64,000 nt of DNA from Bacteroidota bacterium (GTDB lineage: Bacteria; Bacteroidota; Bacteroidia; UBA8524). The position numbers and the translations under genes are program-made. Of this stretch, positions 55,850 to 64,000 are shown piece by piece; within the stretch, counting starts at the first letter, position 1, and each line of letters begins with the position of its first letter. The notes under the pieces were generated by a model. That model did not search any database, had not been told where the DNA came from, and saw only the letters and a list, made by a program, of their open reading frames with translations. The DNA is taken from the NCBI GenBank assembly GCA_008933805.1, contig WBUH01000015.1, forward strand, positions 51,696 through 115,695. The letters run 5' to 3'.

Positions 55850-56344
55850 ATGAATACAATTAACAGCACCATTGATGGGCTTGAACTTGCTCAAATAGGC
55901 TGGGTGGTGCCAGACATACAAGCAGCGGCTAAGTTTCTTTCGAGCACGTTAGGTATTGAAGGATTCCCGCCGCCCATGCATGTTAATGCTGAAGAAATAA
56001 ACATGAATTACCACGGCCAATTGGTTCCCGGTGAATGGCTAACTACCCAAACGTTTAACGGAGGTACCTTTATTGAGCTTGTGCAGCCTTTATCAGGCCA
56101 AAGTATGTTTCAGGATTACCTTGTTAAATATCCCATGGGCGGCACACAGCACATGGCTTTTAGATTACCCATCAGCGGTCTTGAAAAGATAGTGAATGAA
56201 TTAAAAGCCCAAGGGTATGTTGTTATTAGCGAAGTAAACCACCCGATAGCCCACATGGTGTTTTTTGATACCTATCAAACATTGGGTGTAGCTACAGAGA
56301 TTATGGGGGTAACTCCTGAAGGATGGCTGCTATTGAACAAATGA
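55850..56344 (+). CDS. VOC-family protein (glyoxalase/epimerase-like)
   Basis: 164 residues with the vicinal-oxygen-chelate layout: a first beta-alpha-beta-beta-beta half starting LAQIGWVVPDIQAAAKFL and ending TFIELVQPL, and a second half starting GTQHMAFRL and ending GVATEIMG. The usual first metal-binding His is Gln in this protein (AQIGWVV), while His and Glu of the second half are kept, so metal binding or activity may be altered. The substrate is unknown. The start at 55850 follows a good -7 element. It ends before a hairpin shared with the next gene. Confidence 0.85.
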   Translation: MNTINSTIDGLELAQIGWVVPDIQAAAKFLSSTLGIEGFPPPMHVNAEEINMNYHGQLVPGEWLTTQTFNGGTFIELVQPLSGQSMFQDYLVKYPMGGTQHMAFRLPISGLEKIVNELKAQGYVVISEVNHPIAHMVFFDTYQTLGVATEIMGVTPEGWLLLNK

Positions 56345-56374
56345 AGAGCAGTTGATGCGCGTTTAATAAACAAA

Positions 56375-56402
56375 AGCCCCTTTTCTGTTGAGAAAAGGGG
56401 CT
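56375..56402. terminator. Terminator between convergent VOC and choice-of-anchor V genes
   Basis: A perfect 12-bp stem (AGCCCCTTTTCT/AGAAAAGGGGCT) with a 4-base loop. Confidence 0.85.
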
Positions 56403-56426
56403 AATTATACTGTTTGCAGTAACTAA

Positions 56427-57257
56427 TTATTTAACAACGGTAATCTTTTGGGTCTGCGTTTGACCTTCGGCCCTAAAACGCACCAGATAATTACCAGCAG
56501 ATAGCGATGTAAGGTTAATCCTTTTTATAGTAGCGCCTGTTTGCTTATCAGGGTTAACTACAGCTACTTGTTTGCCATTTAAATCTGTAATATCAACCGT
56601 TATTACGTTACCCGTTACCGGAGTAAAGCTTACGTCGATAAAATCGCGGGCAGGATTGGGATAGGCAGAAACATCAGTAACAATGGCAGGTTGTTTAGGC
56701 AACGATGCAGTTCCTACTTCCTTTACTCTTAACGTAGAAAGGTAAGTGTGGTCGTCACCTTTGTGACCGTCGAAGTTTGAGTTAAAAGCGCCGTAAAAAA
56801 CAACATCCCCTGTACCCGCTTGGGGGGCAACCCAATCAAACGTCCATGAGTTGGAGTCTTGTCCGTCAACACCGTTTGATGTATAGGTAATGTATTTTTT
56901 ATCTCCTACCAGTTTAGTTCTGCTGGTATCCGTCAGTACAATAGTTCCCAAAAGGTTACCCTTAATGTCCTGTGGTGAAACTTCAAAACCGAACCTTGTA
57001 CCACCAAACTCTGTATTGGTAGCAGTAATGGTATATTGTTGTCCGGGTATATAGCCCGATGCAGGTATGTTTGATACAATCCATCCGTCAACGGGTGTAG
57101 CTGTGCCGCCGTGACAGGCAGTACAGTTTTTAAGACTATCGCCGGGCGATCCGGTATAACCAGGCTCAGTACCGTCTTTACGTTTCACACTCCACGTTGA
57201 ACCTAAAAGTACGGTTAAGCAGCCTCCTAACATTAACAAGTAAACCAGTTTTTTCAT
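56427..57257 (-). CDS. Choice-of-anchor V T9SS protein with a CxxCH motif
   Basis: 276 residues from MKKLVYLL, the start of the signal peptide; a frame opening nine codons earlier is less likely. After the signal come GYTGSPGDSLKNCTACHGG, which has the CxxCH pattern that can bind heme c, and a Reeler/choice-of-anchor V beta domain (YTITATNTEFGGTRFGFEVSPQD, ... VVFYGAFNSNFDGHKGDDHT). The tail is a T9SS sorting domain (AYPNPARDFIDVSFT). Proteins of this type are common on Bacteroidota cells. Whether the CxxCH binds heme is not certain. Confidence 0.85.
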   Translation of the reverse strand: MKKLVYLLMLGGCLTVLLGSTWSVKRKDGTEPGYTGSPGDSLKNCTACHGGTATPVDGWIVSNIPASGYIPGQQYTITATNTEFGGTRFGFEVSPQDIKGNLLGTIVLTDTSRTKLVGDKKYITYTSNGVDGQDSNSWTFDWVAPQAGTGDVVFYGAFNSNFDGHKGDDHTYLSTLRVKEVGTASLPKQPAIVTDVSAYPNPARDFIDVSFTPVTGNVITVDITDLNGKQVAVVNPDKQTGATIKRINLTSLSAGNYLVRFRAEGQTQTQKITVVK

Positions 57258-57349
57258 AACTTCTTTATTTAAAAGGACAAGCAATATAAATTTTTATTCG
57301 CTTACACAAAGACGATGATCCAGAATAAATAGTAGTGGGGCTAAAACAA

Positions 57350-57379
57350 AAAACCCTTCTCGGTTAAGAAAAGGGTTTT
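57350..57379 (-). terminator. Terminator of the defence-island operon
   Basis: AAAACCCTT/AAGGGTTTT arms extended inside (CT...AG), followed on the minus strand by TTTTTTG. A weaker hairpin near 57441-57456 lies between it and the gene. Confidence 0.7.
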
Positions 57380-57484
57380 ATTTTTTGTAGCCCGAACAAG
57401 CAGATTATCGAACCAATCTTATCATTTTTTAAGTAAGTTCAGATCTTTAAGGATCTATATGAAATAAGCTAAGTAGAACTTATT

Positions 57485-59143
57485 TCAACTCAAATATTTT
57501 CTATGCCATTCTGACTCATCTAATCCAACTCTAGATAACTTCGTAGTATAATCTATTATGATTCTCTGTGCATGTAAGTCTTTTAAATCGAGAATCCATT
57601 CAAATTGCTCATCTGTATATTTTTGGGTAAACACAGGTTTACCCTTGTCATCTTTTTCTGCCACAATCACTCCATAATCATTAGTACAAACAAACTTTAT
57701 CGTTCTAATAGAAAATGAATCATTAACTTTCTTTAGCCTTACACCTTCAGGAGTAATGATATCAAATTTTCCATCTGATATTTTAAGCGGGATGAATAAA
57801 AATTTTCTATCAGTATTTTGTTGTATCCTAACACTATCACACCTTTGCTGAATACAGATGTAATACTTGTCTGAAACAACTGTACTTTTTACAACAGTTC
57901 CTAAGGTCAATTTGTGAATTGTATTACTGGGAATAAAGAGGCTTTTATGGTGTGTTAAGATTGAAAAACGTTGATCTATTCCTTGCTGGCTACCCATTTC
58001 AGAATTGTTTAAAAATAGTTGAGTAGTAATATTGTTGTTTGAAATATAATCATAATACTCTTCTGCTTTCGTCTTAGAAAGCCCTGCATTTTTTGAAAAA
58101 GCATCAATATATCGTTTTCCAACATCTTTATTTTTAGAACTAACTAAATCAACCAATAGTGCATGATTCCTAATATAATTCACTGTAATATTATCCGCTT
58201 TACCTTTCTTTTTAAACACTTCATTTTTATGCTCAATTTTAATAATTAAATCAATCCAACCTTGAATTAATCCCCTTATCTCTTCGTTGATCTTATTATA
58301 CAAAAGCAAATCAGCAATAGTATCCCCAAATAGGTCAATTAACAAATCTTCAGCGTCTTCCTGACTAGGCAGCAATGCTTTATGACTTAAATATGCACTA
58401 TCCATTTCTTTTGAAAAAAGTCCTAATATTTTACTCGAGTTCTTTCGTAAAGTAGTTAGGGACATTAATGCAAAATTCGATAGCAATCCTGAAGTCATGT
58501 GAGTAAATTCATCTAATATGAAGGATGGTAAGCTTTCATAATTAATCATGAAATTTTCATATTTTTCCCTATTTGAAGCAGCGGCAATTTTAACTTCTTT
58601 AGCTCTAACTATTACTTTAACATGCGACGATTGTATAGAACAGTCTTTCAAATTCAAAGTATACTCACTAGATGAACTAAAAACATCACTATAAATACTT
58701 GTTGATATATCCTCTAATAGCGTATAGTCCCCTGTATAGATAATTATAATCTTTAGCGAGTCTTTTTGCTGTCCTTCATCAAATAAAATTGATTTTATTA
58801 TCTCTTTAGTATATAGGCCTCTATAATCATCATAAGGCGCATCATCCTCTTCTGACCCCTTAAGTATTTCTTGTTTGATATCAATTTGCCAATCTAAAAT
58901 TACGCAGTCTGCTTTGTCTGCAATCGATTTAAAATCTTCTATATCTTTTTCCGATTCAGGCCTATACACAGCACATATTTTATTCTCTTTAGCAAAGATC
59001 TTGGATATTTTTAAAGCGTCGAAATCGTGAGCTGTATTTTCGTTATCACTATTTCTATAAGCTTTATCATCCAAAAACACGATACTTTGAATAAAGTCAT
59101 TTGCAATCTCTTTAGATTTTTCAAAAAAAGTGGTATTACTCAT
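57485..59143 (-). CDS. Receiver-domain protein of the restriction-associated island (Response_reg_2 type)
   Basis: 552 residues from MSNTTFFEK; the stop of the upstream ATPase gene overlaps this start by eight bases (ATGAGTAA), so they are translationally coupled. Residues about 15-160 have the order of a receiver domain: an acidic pair (IVFLDDKAY), a probable phosphoacceptor Asp (DCVILDWQID) and IIIYTGD with a conserved Thr. The other 400 residues are mostly helical, with one hydrophobic-rich part (LIDLFGDTIADLLLY), and no DNA-binding domain is recognised. It presumably receives phosphate from the histidine-kinase-like part of its partner; this is inferred. Confidence 0.7.
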   Translation of the reverse strand: MSNTTFFEKSKEIANDFIQSIVFLDDKAYRNSDNENTAHDFDALKISKIFAKENKICAVYRPESEKDIEDFKSIADKADCVILDWQIDIKQEILKGSEEDDAPYDDYRGLYTKEIIKSILFDEGQQKDSLKIIIIYTGDYTLLEDISTSIYSDVFSSSSEYTLNLKDCSIQSSHVKVIVRAKEVKIAAASNREKYENFMINYESLPSFILDEFTHMTSGLLSNFALMSLTTLRKNSSKILGLFSKEMDSAYLSHKALLPSQEDAEDLLIDLFGDTIADLLLYNKINEEIRGLIQGWIDLIIKIEHKNEVFKKKGKADNITVNYIRNHALLVDLVSSKNKDVGKRYIDAFSKNAGLSKTKAEEYYDYISNNNITTQLFLNNSEMGSQQGIDQRFSILTHHKSLFIPSNTIHKLTLGTVVKSTVVSDKYYICIQQRCDSVRIQQNTDRKFLFIPLKISDGKFDIITPEGVRLKKVNDSFSIRTIKFVCTNDYGVIVAEKDDKGKPVFTQKYTDEQFEWILDLKDLHAQRIIIDYTTKLSRVGLDESEWHRKYLS

Positions 59144-62126
59144 CATTTTCTGCTTGGATTCTTTCGATTTTAAAACTAACTGTACTACCCTCTTTAGGGG
59201 ATACAACAGATAGGATATAATTTTCTGCATTCAAAACCTCCTGACTTATGCTCAATCCCATCCCTCTTCCTTGCGACTTACGTGAAAACCCCATTATAAA
59301 AATCCTGCTTTTATCTTGAGGTTGTATCTCGATTCCATTGTTTGAAACATATACCCCTGTATCATCAGCATGAAGTCTAATAACCTTCTCCTCAGCATTG
59401 CTTTGATTCAACCAATAAATAGCGTTATCTATTAAATTTACGAATACCGGGTAAAAAGTTGACCTAAATCCATAGATTTTGTGTGAAGCAAAGCCTTTTG
59501 TATGCTTAAATTGAATATTATGGCGCTCCATTCTCGACTTAAATAAATCAATTAAAAAGGTTTTTATTTCTAATAATCCGATATCTTCTCGTTTTCTATT
59601 AAGCCGACGGTTTAAAGGAGTAAAAAGGTTCAAATAACCATCTAAGTGTTCGAAGTTTATTTTTATATTTTTGTAAACTCCTTCTAACTGATTATTAACA
59701 TCAGACCAGGCTTTCAAATCTTTAATACTACTTCGAATCGATTTTACCGTGCTACTAAATTCATGATGCAGTATCCCAACAGCTAAACCAAGTTGACTTA
59801 ATTCCACATCCGCTTGTACTCGCTCCCTTAACTCATCTAATTCTTCAGCTAAGGCATCTGAAATTTGATCATTGGTTATAATATTGCCATCGTCATCTTT
59901 ATCAAGATAAAAACTTTCAAATTGCCGGATAATCCTATCCATTACATGAGTATTCCTTTCACTAATCATTTCTATCTCACTCTCCATCTTCTGCCTCTCT
60001 GCAACAAGATCATAATCGTCTACTTCATTGACGCTTAGATTTTTAAACTTATCTTTGACTGAACGTATTTGAAAATCTAAATCTAGCATCAATTGATTAG
60101 TTACTTCCTTTATTTTCTTTGAAACGTCCGAGACAATCTCATTTGTTTCGATTTTCTTCTTGGTATTTATTTTAAGTGCCTCGGATGATATAAACTGTAC
60201 AGCCTGCTCTAGCCGTTTTCTTTTGCTTATCTCAATGTTCAGTCGCGAACTGTAATCGGAGATAAAATTATCAATTTCTGATACAGCATTTTTAAACAAT
60301 GTCTCTTCCAATATTCTATACTCGGAAAGATAGCTATCGAAATCAATTCTGGCACTCTTTGATATGCTGAACCCTTTGGGGGTTGGAACAGAAATTTTTC
60401 GCTTATAATCAGCTAGTTTTTGTCTTGTTTCAAATTCAGTATCTATTATTTTTTGACTTGCCTGATCCAAGTCTTTTATAAACAATACAGAGTTAAGTTC
60501 GTCCTTAGCATGATTAATTATATTATTAATATCTACTTCAAATTTTCCTTCATTCAACTGTTTAAAAAAGATATCTATATCTTTTAAAAAATTTTCTTTT
60601 TTTCCTTTAGCTAATTTATCTCTCCTTTCAAGTGCCAAATAGAGGCTGTTTCTTTCTTCCTTTTTCTCTTTATAAAATTCTGACTGAGGAGTTTTACCTT
60701 TATCATCAAAAAAATCTGCGGCTAATTGAATAAAAAAGTTTTTGAGTATCGCTTGAAGCTGTCGATAAGCTCTATTTTCAATAAAACCTTCCCGCCCGGC
60801 CTTTTCAATTAATTTTGAATTTCCTAGATGTGTTATGCTTATCGTCCCAAACATTCTTCTATACGAAAAAAAGTATGTTGAAGCTCTTTTTGAACGATTC
60901 TTCTCTATATCCAAAAAATCATAGTCGGAATCCCCGTAAGGTAAAACACGTATATTATCCTTATAAATATATAAGCCGCCGAATTTATCAGCTTTGGCAG
61001 TTAACCTATTCCAGTTCTCTATATCGACCACTGAATCTTTAAGTTGACCCTGAATATACGCAAGATTTATCTCAAAACTTCCGCAATCAGTTAGATTAAA
61101 GTTACTACCTGTCCAGTTGACAATATGCTCGTATTTTTTTTCCCGATATATTTGAATATCCCCTTTGAATTGACCATACTCATCAAACACACCTTTAAAG
61201 TGGTGGTCTGCTAATTCAAATTCTTCTGGTGTAAAAAATTGCTCCTTATCTATCAAGTTAACATACGAACTATCACTGCCTTTATAGTCTCTAAAATTAA
61301 TATCAATAATAGGTTTAGGATGGCCTGGTGTCATCGTATTATGAAACCCGATTAACATTTTTTCTATTTTGCTGGCATCTTTAGAATCTTTATTGCCCTC
61401 AATATCGAATAACAAATTTTCACTCACTGGTGATATGTAAAAAAAAGTACCCCCGTTTTCAGGCTCCTCAATATTAAATTCTGCAACAAGTTGTCTATTT
61501 AATGTATTAGGGTTTAATTTTAGGGAACTAATAGTATAAGATATTTCGGAGAAATCTCTCCCTGAAATAATAGCCCTATCTAAAAGGCCTTCTAAGGAAT
61601 CAAGTAATTCTTTCTTTATCTCTTCTATTTCAGCCTCATTAGGCAATTTGTCAAATTCCTTAATTGGAATTGTTATGTCCTCCAAATTAATCCCTGGTAG
61701 TTCAAATATTTGCCAGTTAATTAAGATTACAACAATTTTATGTAACTGCCCTCTATTCCTTGCTTTTGTAATAATTAAAACTTGCTTGCCGATTGAAGCA
61801 ATTGCAAGTCTACCAATACCTTTTTCGCCCATAATTGGACGAACTGGTTTAGAATCATCAATCGGGGGTAAGGCTGTCTTGGAATTAACAAATTTACTCT
61901 CTGTTCCAATGGTTAACCATCGAGTTTCAAATTCCTCTTTGGTCATACCCAGCCCATCATCCCTCAAAATTAGAAGGTTGTCCTTTCGTAAAAAGTCAAT
62001 ATCAAATTTATCAGCGTAAGCATCGTGAGCATTCTTTATAAGCTCATTAATAGCAGTAGGTATTCCTGCTATTTGCTGTCGTCCTAATAAATCTAATGCT
62101 CTTGCTCTTGTTTTGAACTGTGCCAT
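59136..62126 (-). CDS. MORC/MutL-like ATPase fused to a histidine-kinase-like core
   Basis: 996 residues. The N-terminal 230 residues are a GHKL ATPase of the MORC/MutL/Hsp90 type: motif I AINELIKNAHDAYA, motif II DDGLGMT and motif III MGEKGIGRLAIASIG. A long helical, probably coiled-coil section follows (about 480-730). The C-terminal part resembles a histidine kinase: an H-box-like GILHHEFSSTVKSI (about 786) and a second HATPase with NLIDNAIYWL, SNNGIEI and GRGMGLSISQEVL. In the second HATPase the usual Asp of the G1 box is Asn, so ATP use may be altered. MORC-like ATPases next to cytosine methyltransferases are known in bacterial restriction-type systems. The start overlaps the methyltransferase end by 34 bases. 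Confidence 0.85.
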   Translation of the reverse strand: MAQFKTRARALDLLGRQQIAGIPTAINELIKNAHDAYADKFDIDFLRKDNLLILRDDGLGMTKEEFETRWLTIGTESKFVNSKTALPPIDDSKPVRPIMGEKGIGRLAIASIGKQVLIITKARNRGQLHKIVVILINWQIFELPGINLEDITIPIKEFDKLPNEAEIEEIKKELLDSLEGLLDRAIISGRDFSEISYTISSLKLNPNTLNRQLVAEFNIEEPENGGTFFYISPVSENLLFDIEGNKDSKDASKIEKMLIGFHNTMTPGHPKPIIDINFRDYKGSDSSYVNLIDKEQFFTPEEFELADHHFKGVFDEYGQFKGDIQIYREKKYEHIVNWTGSNFNLTDCGSFEINLAYIQGQLKDSVVDIENWNRLTAKADKFGGLYIYKDNIRVLPYGDSDYDFLDIEKNRSKRASTYFFSYRRMFGTISITHLGNSKLIEKAGREGFIENRAYRQLQAILKNFFIQLAADFFDDKGKTPQSEFYKEKKEERNSLYLALERRDKLAKGKKENFLKDIDIFFKQLNEGKFEVDINNIINHAKDELNSVLFIKDLDQASQKIIDTEFETRQKLADYKRKISVPTPKGFSISKSARIDFDSYLSEYRILEETLFKNAVSEIDNFISDYSSRLNIEISKRKRLEQAVQFISSEALKINTKKKIETNEIVSDVSKKIKEVTNQLMLDLDFQIRSVKDKFKNLSVNEVDDYDLVAERQKMESEIEMISERNTHVMDRIIRQFESFYLDKDDDGNIITNDQISDALAEELDELRERVQADVELSQLGLAVGILHHEFSSTVKSIRSSIKDLKAWSDVNNQLEGVYKNIKINFEHLDGYLNLFTPLNRRLNRKREDIGLLEIKTFLIDLFKSRMERHNIQFKHTKGFASHKIYGFRSTFYPVFVNLIDNAIYWLNQSNAEEKVIRLHADDTGVYVSNNGIEIQPQDKSRIFIMGFSRKSQGRGMGLSISQEVLNAENYILSVVSPKEGSTVSFKIERIQAENDE

Positions 62127-63184
62127 TCCACGTGATTTCTATTTATTGCTTGCCCTATGGCTGAAGCATATTTTGGCGGTACTGCGTTTCCAATTATCCG
62201 AGCAATATTTGCTATGCTAGTACCTTTAAATTTATACGTTACCGGAAAAGATTGAAGAACGGCTCCTTCCCTTAATGAAATAGCTCTGTCTTCCTCAGGA
62301 TGTCCAAATCGTCCATTAGAAAAACTAAAAAATTTAGTTGTTATTGTCGGTGAAGGTTTATCCCACCACATTCTCCCGTAAACATCTTTAAAAGACTTAA
62401 CTTCTCCTTTATGGCATTTTGGAGCTAGTTTTTCGTCATCAACATACGCTAATCTCGTTCCCCCGTTTTTCGGGGTAACTGCAAGTCTATCTTCATTTAT
62501 TTTTTTTAATCCCGCAACAGTGTGTAAAAACGGAGAATGATCTTTATGACCGTGACAAACTTTGGGGAATCCGTTATGTTCACCAATAACATCCCTAACC
62601 GTTATTTTTTCACCTTTTATCGGAACAGGAATTATTTCTCGTGAAGATACTCTATTAGCTACTAATGTAAACCTTTTTCTGTGTTGTGGAACCCCATATT
62701 CGCTCACTTCGTGGACATCAAAATGAACCTTATAACCGTTCAAATCTAACCATTTTACGAAGCTTTCCAAACCACTGGCTCTTTTTTTTCTTAGAACTCC
62801 TGGTACATTTTCAACTACTACATAACCTGGATTAAAGTATTCTACGAAACGCCTAAATTCTTTTAGTAAATTTTTAGACTCCTTGGATTTTTTCTTATCC
62901 GTGTTAATGATGCTCCAAAACTGGCAAGGGCTACAACCGATTAAGATAAGTTCATCATCATTTTTCTTCAGTGATAGTTTTTCTTGAAGTTCATTTTCTC
63001 CTAGCTCAAATACGTTGGCAAGAATAAACTCTGCGCCTTTTATATTAGCCTCATAGGTCTCTTTGCAGTTTGCATCATAATCAATTCCGCATAAAACTTT
63101 TATGCCCGCTTCCTGCATTCCATAACTCATTCCGCCCCCGCCGCAAAAGAAATCTATAGCTTTCAGGTTCCCTTCGTGACCCAT
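62093..63184 (-). CDS. DNA (cytosine-5) methyltransferase
   Basis: 363 residues from MGHEGNLK (an ATG four codons earlier is possible). The C5-methyltransferase motifs are in order: I DFFCGGGGMSYGM, IV GCSPCQFW with the catalytic Cys, VI VVVENVPGV, VIII QHRKRFTLV, IX SLREGAVLQSFP, and X ARIIGNAVPPKYASAIG. It looks intact and active. It probably marks host DNA for a restriction-type system; the target sequence cannot be read from the gene. The gene end overlaps the ATPase start by 34 bases, and the 88-residue gene lies 79 bases upstream. Confidence 0.95.
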   Translation of the reverse strand: MGHEGNLKAIDFFCGGGGMSYGMQEAGIKVLCGIDYDANCKETYEANIKGAEFILANVFELGENELQEKLSLKKNDDELILIGCSPCQFWSIINTDKKKSKESKNLLKEFRRFVEYFNPGYVVVENVPGVLRKKRASGLESFVKWLDLNGYKVHFDVHEVSEYGVPQHRKRFTLVANRVSSREIIPVPIKGEKITVRDVIGEHNGFPKVCHGHKDHSPFLHTVAGLKKINEDRLAVTPKNGGTRLAYVDDEKLAPKCHKGEVKSFKDVYGRMWWDKPSPTITTKFFSFSNGRFGHPEEDRAISLREGAVLQSFPVTYKFKGTSIANIARIIGNAVPPKYASAIGQAINRNHVEWHSSKQEQEH

Positions 63185-63263
63185 TTTCAAATTCAATTAA
63201 AAACATGCAATATAAGACATCTTAAACGGCTTCAAAACTCAGGTCTAAAACTGAACGACAAGA

Positions 63264-63530
63264 TTACTCTTTTTCTATTCCAATATTTGCAAACAATACG
63301 TCTCCCATAATTTCATAAATATCCTCACCTTCATGCTCACAGACTTCAAAACATTTCTCCATTAAGCTGTTTCTCATAATGGCTTCCTCATTGGTATAAG
63401 TTGGTAACTTGGTCGATCTATTTATGTAATTTCTAAAATCCTCATCGGGATGAAAATTCACTCCTTCCTGTAGTAATTGTTCTGCAAATAGTCTTACATC
63501 TTCTATAGTTTCGATAGTATTAATCATCAT
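63264..63530 (-). CDS. Small hypothetical protein, 88 residues
   Basis: No family is recognised. It is acidic and mostly helical (IEDVRLFAEQLLQEGVNFHPDEDFRNYIN ... LMEKCFEVCEHEGEDIYEIMGDVLF), with no signal. Its start overlaps the Vsr end by 11 bases, so it is co-translated with Vsr in the defence operon. It could be a regulator or accessory factor, but nothing in the sequence shows which. Confidence 0.7.
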   Translation of the reverse strand: MMINTIETIEDVRLFAEQLLQEGVNFHPDEDFRNYINRSTKLPTYTNEEAIMRNSLMEKCFEVCEHEGEDIYEIMGDVLFANIGIEKE

Positions 63531-63948
63531 GGCTTGCTTTTACGTTTGACAAAAGAGTTTCTAAAGTATTTTCCTGTACTGTTTGGTTTAACTCACACTC
63601 AAATATAGTGAAAATTCGCCATCCAATCTTTTGTAATTGGATACTATTAATTTTGTCTAACTCTTTGTTTCGAGCAATTTTTGCTAACCACCATTCTGTA
63701 CGGGTTTTAGGAAGTACGGAGCGTTTACAGCCCTTATGTCCATGCCAAAAACAACCGTTAATGAATATAACCGTTTTATATTTAGGTAATACTATATCTG
63801 GCTTGCCCGGAAGCTTTTTATCATGCAACTTATACCTGAAACCGTGTGAAAAAAGAAACTTACGAACCAAGAGTTCTGGTTTTGTGTCTTTTGACCTCAC
63901 TCTTGACATATTATAACTTCTTTGTTCGGGTGTATGAACATCGGCCAT
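63520..63948 (-). CDS. vsr: Vsr (very short patch repair) endonuclease
   Basis: 142 residues from MADVHTPEQ; a 10-residue extension is possible. Vsr nicks DNA 5' of T in T:G mismatches formed when 5-methylcytosine deaminates. Signature motifs are visible: SYNMSRVRSKDTKPELLVRKFLFSHGFRYKLHDKKLPGKPDIV (catalytic Asp), VIFINGCFWHGHKGC with the two His, and the KI...ELDKI...GW region near the C-terminus. A Vsr beside a cytosine methyltransferase is the usual arrangement. The operon may begin beyond the right edge. Confidence 0.95.
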   Translation of the reverse strand: MADVHTPEQRSYNMSRVRSKDTKPELLVRKFLFSHGFRYKLHDKKLPGKPDIVLPKYKTVIFINGCFWHGHKGCKRSVLPKTRTEWWLAKIARNKELDKINSIQLQKIGWRIFTIFECELNQTVQENTLETLLSNVKASHDD

Positions 63949-64000
63949 AGTATGCAAATTACACTCTTTGACCAGCATTAAAATCCTCCCCCTTTCCCAC

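Overview
The window looks like a chromosomal segment of a Bacteroidota bacterium, of the gliding/environmental kind rather than a gut Bacteroides. The evidence is several very large secreted proteins ending in type IX secretion system (T9SS) C-terminal sorting domains, LytTR response regulators paired with propeller-type histidine kinases, GIN, GEVED, DUF5011 and choice-of-anchor V domains, and promoters with the Bacteroidota -7 element TAnnTTTG. The genus cannot be named from the sequence. No rRNA, tRNA, transposase or CRISPR array was seen.

Layout. 1-2094: the 3' part of an NtrC-type sigma-54 activator, then a palindrome and a good sigma-54 promoter in front of an exported beta-rich protein and a DUF4382 lipoprotein. 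2101-5625: an unusually long TraB/GumN-type protein. 5760-7574: an Rrf2/NsrR-like regulator with a 32-bp palindromic operator, a truncated haemoglobin and a tryptophan 2,3-dioxygenase, in what looks like an autoregulated heme/NO operon. 7683-13649: a T9SS adhesin of about 1990 residues. 13836-14092: a structured, gene-free stretch that may encode a small RNA. 14363-16558: a TPR hybrid histidine kinase. 16695-17752: an exported globin lipoprotein with a small membrane protein. 17917-22484: a small unknown gene and a T9SS beta-helix protein with three CBM-like modules.

22885-37390 is the most unusual part. Five co-directional genes encode two small beta-rich proteins, a protein of about 1164 residues, a GT-B glycosyltransferase-like protein and a 2855-residue giant. 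The three large proteins lack signal peptides and T9SS tails, unlike the other large proteins here. I could not assign the cluster to a known system.

37439-51946: a T9SS protein with an S74 intramolecular chaperone domain, a LytTR two-component pair, a 2396-residue PKD/beta-helix T9SS protein and a second LytTR regulator. 52153-57257: ordinary accessory genes, including a P-loop kinase-like protein, a MarR-Arr (rifampin ADP-ribosyltransferase) pair, a GIN-domain protein without a signal peptide, an HMA-like small protein, an AraC regulator, a VOC protein and a choice-of-anchor V T9SS protein with a CxxCH motif.

57485-63948 is an AT-rich defence island read on the minus strand: Vsr endonuclease, an 88-residue unknown, a cytosine-5 DNA methyltransferase, a large protein that joins a MORC/MutL-like ATPase to a histidine-kinase-like core, and a receiver-domain protein. 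The genes overlap or nearly touch, which suggests one coupled operon. It may continue beyond the right edge.
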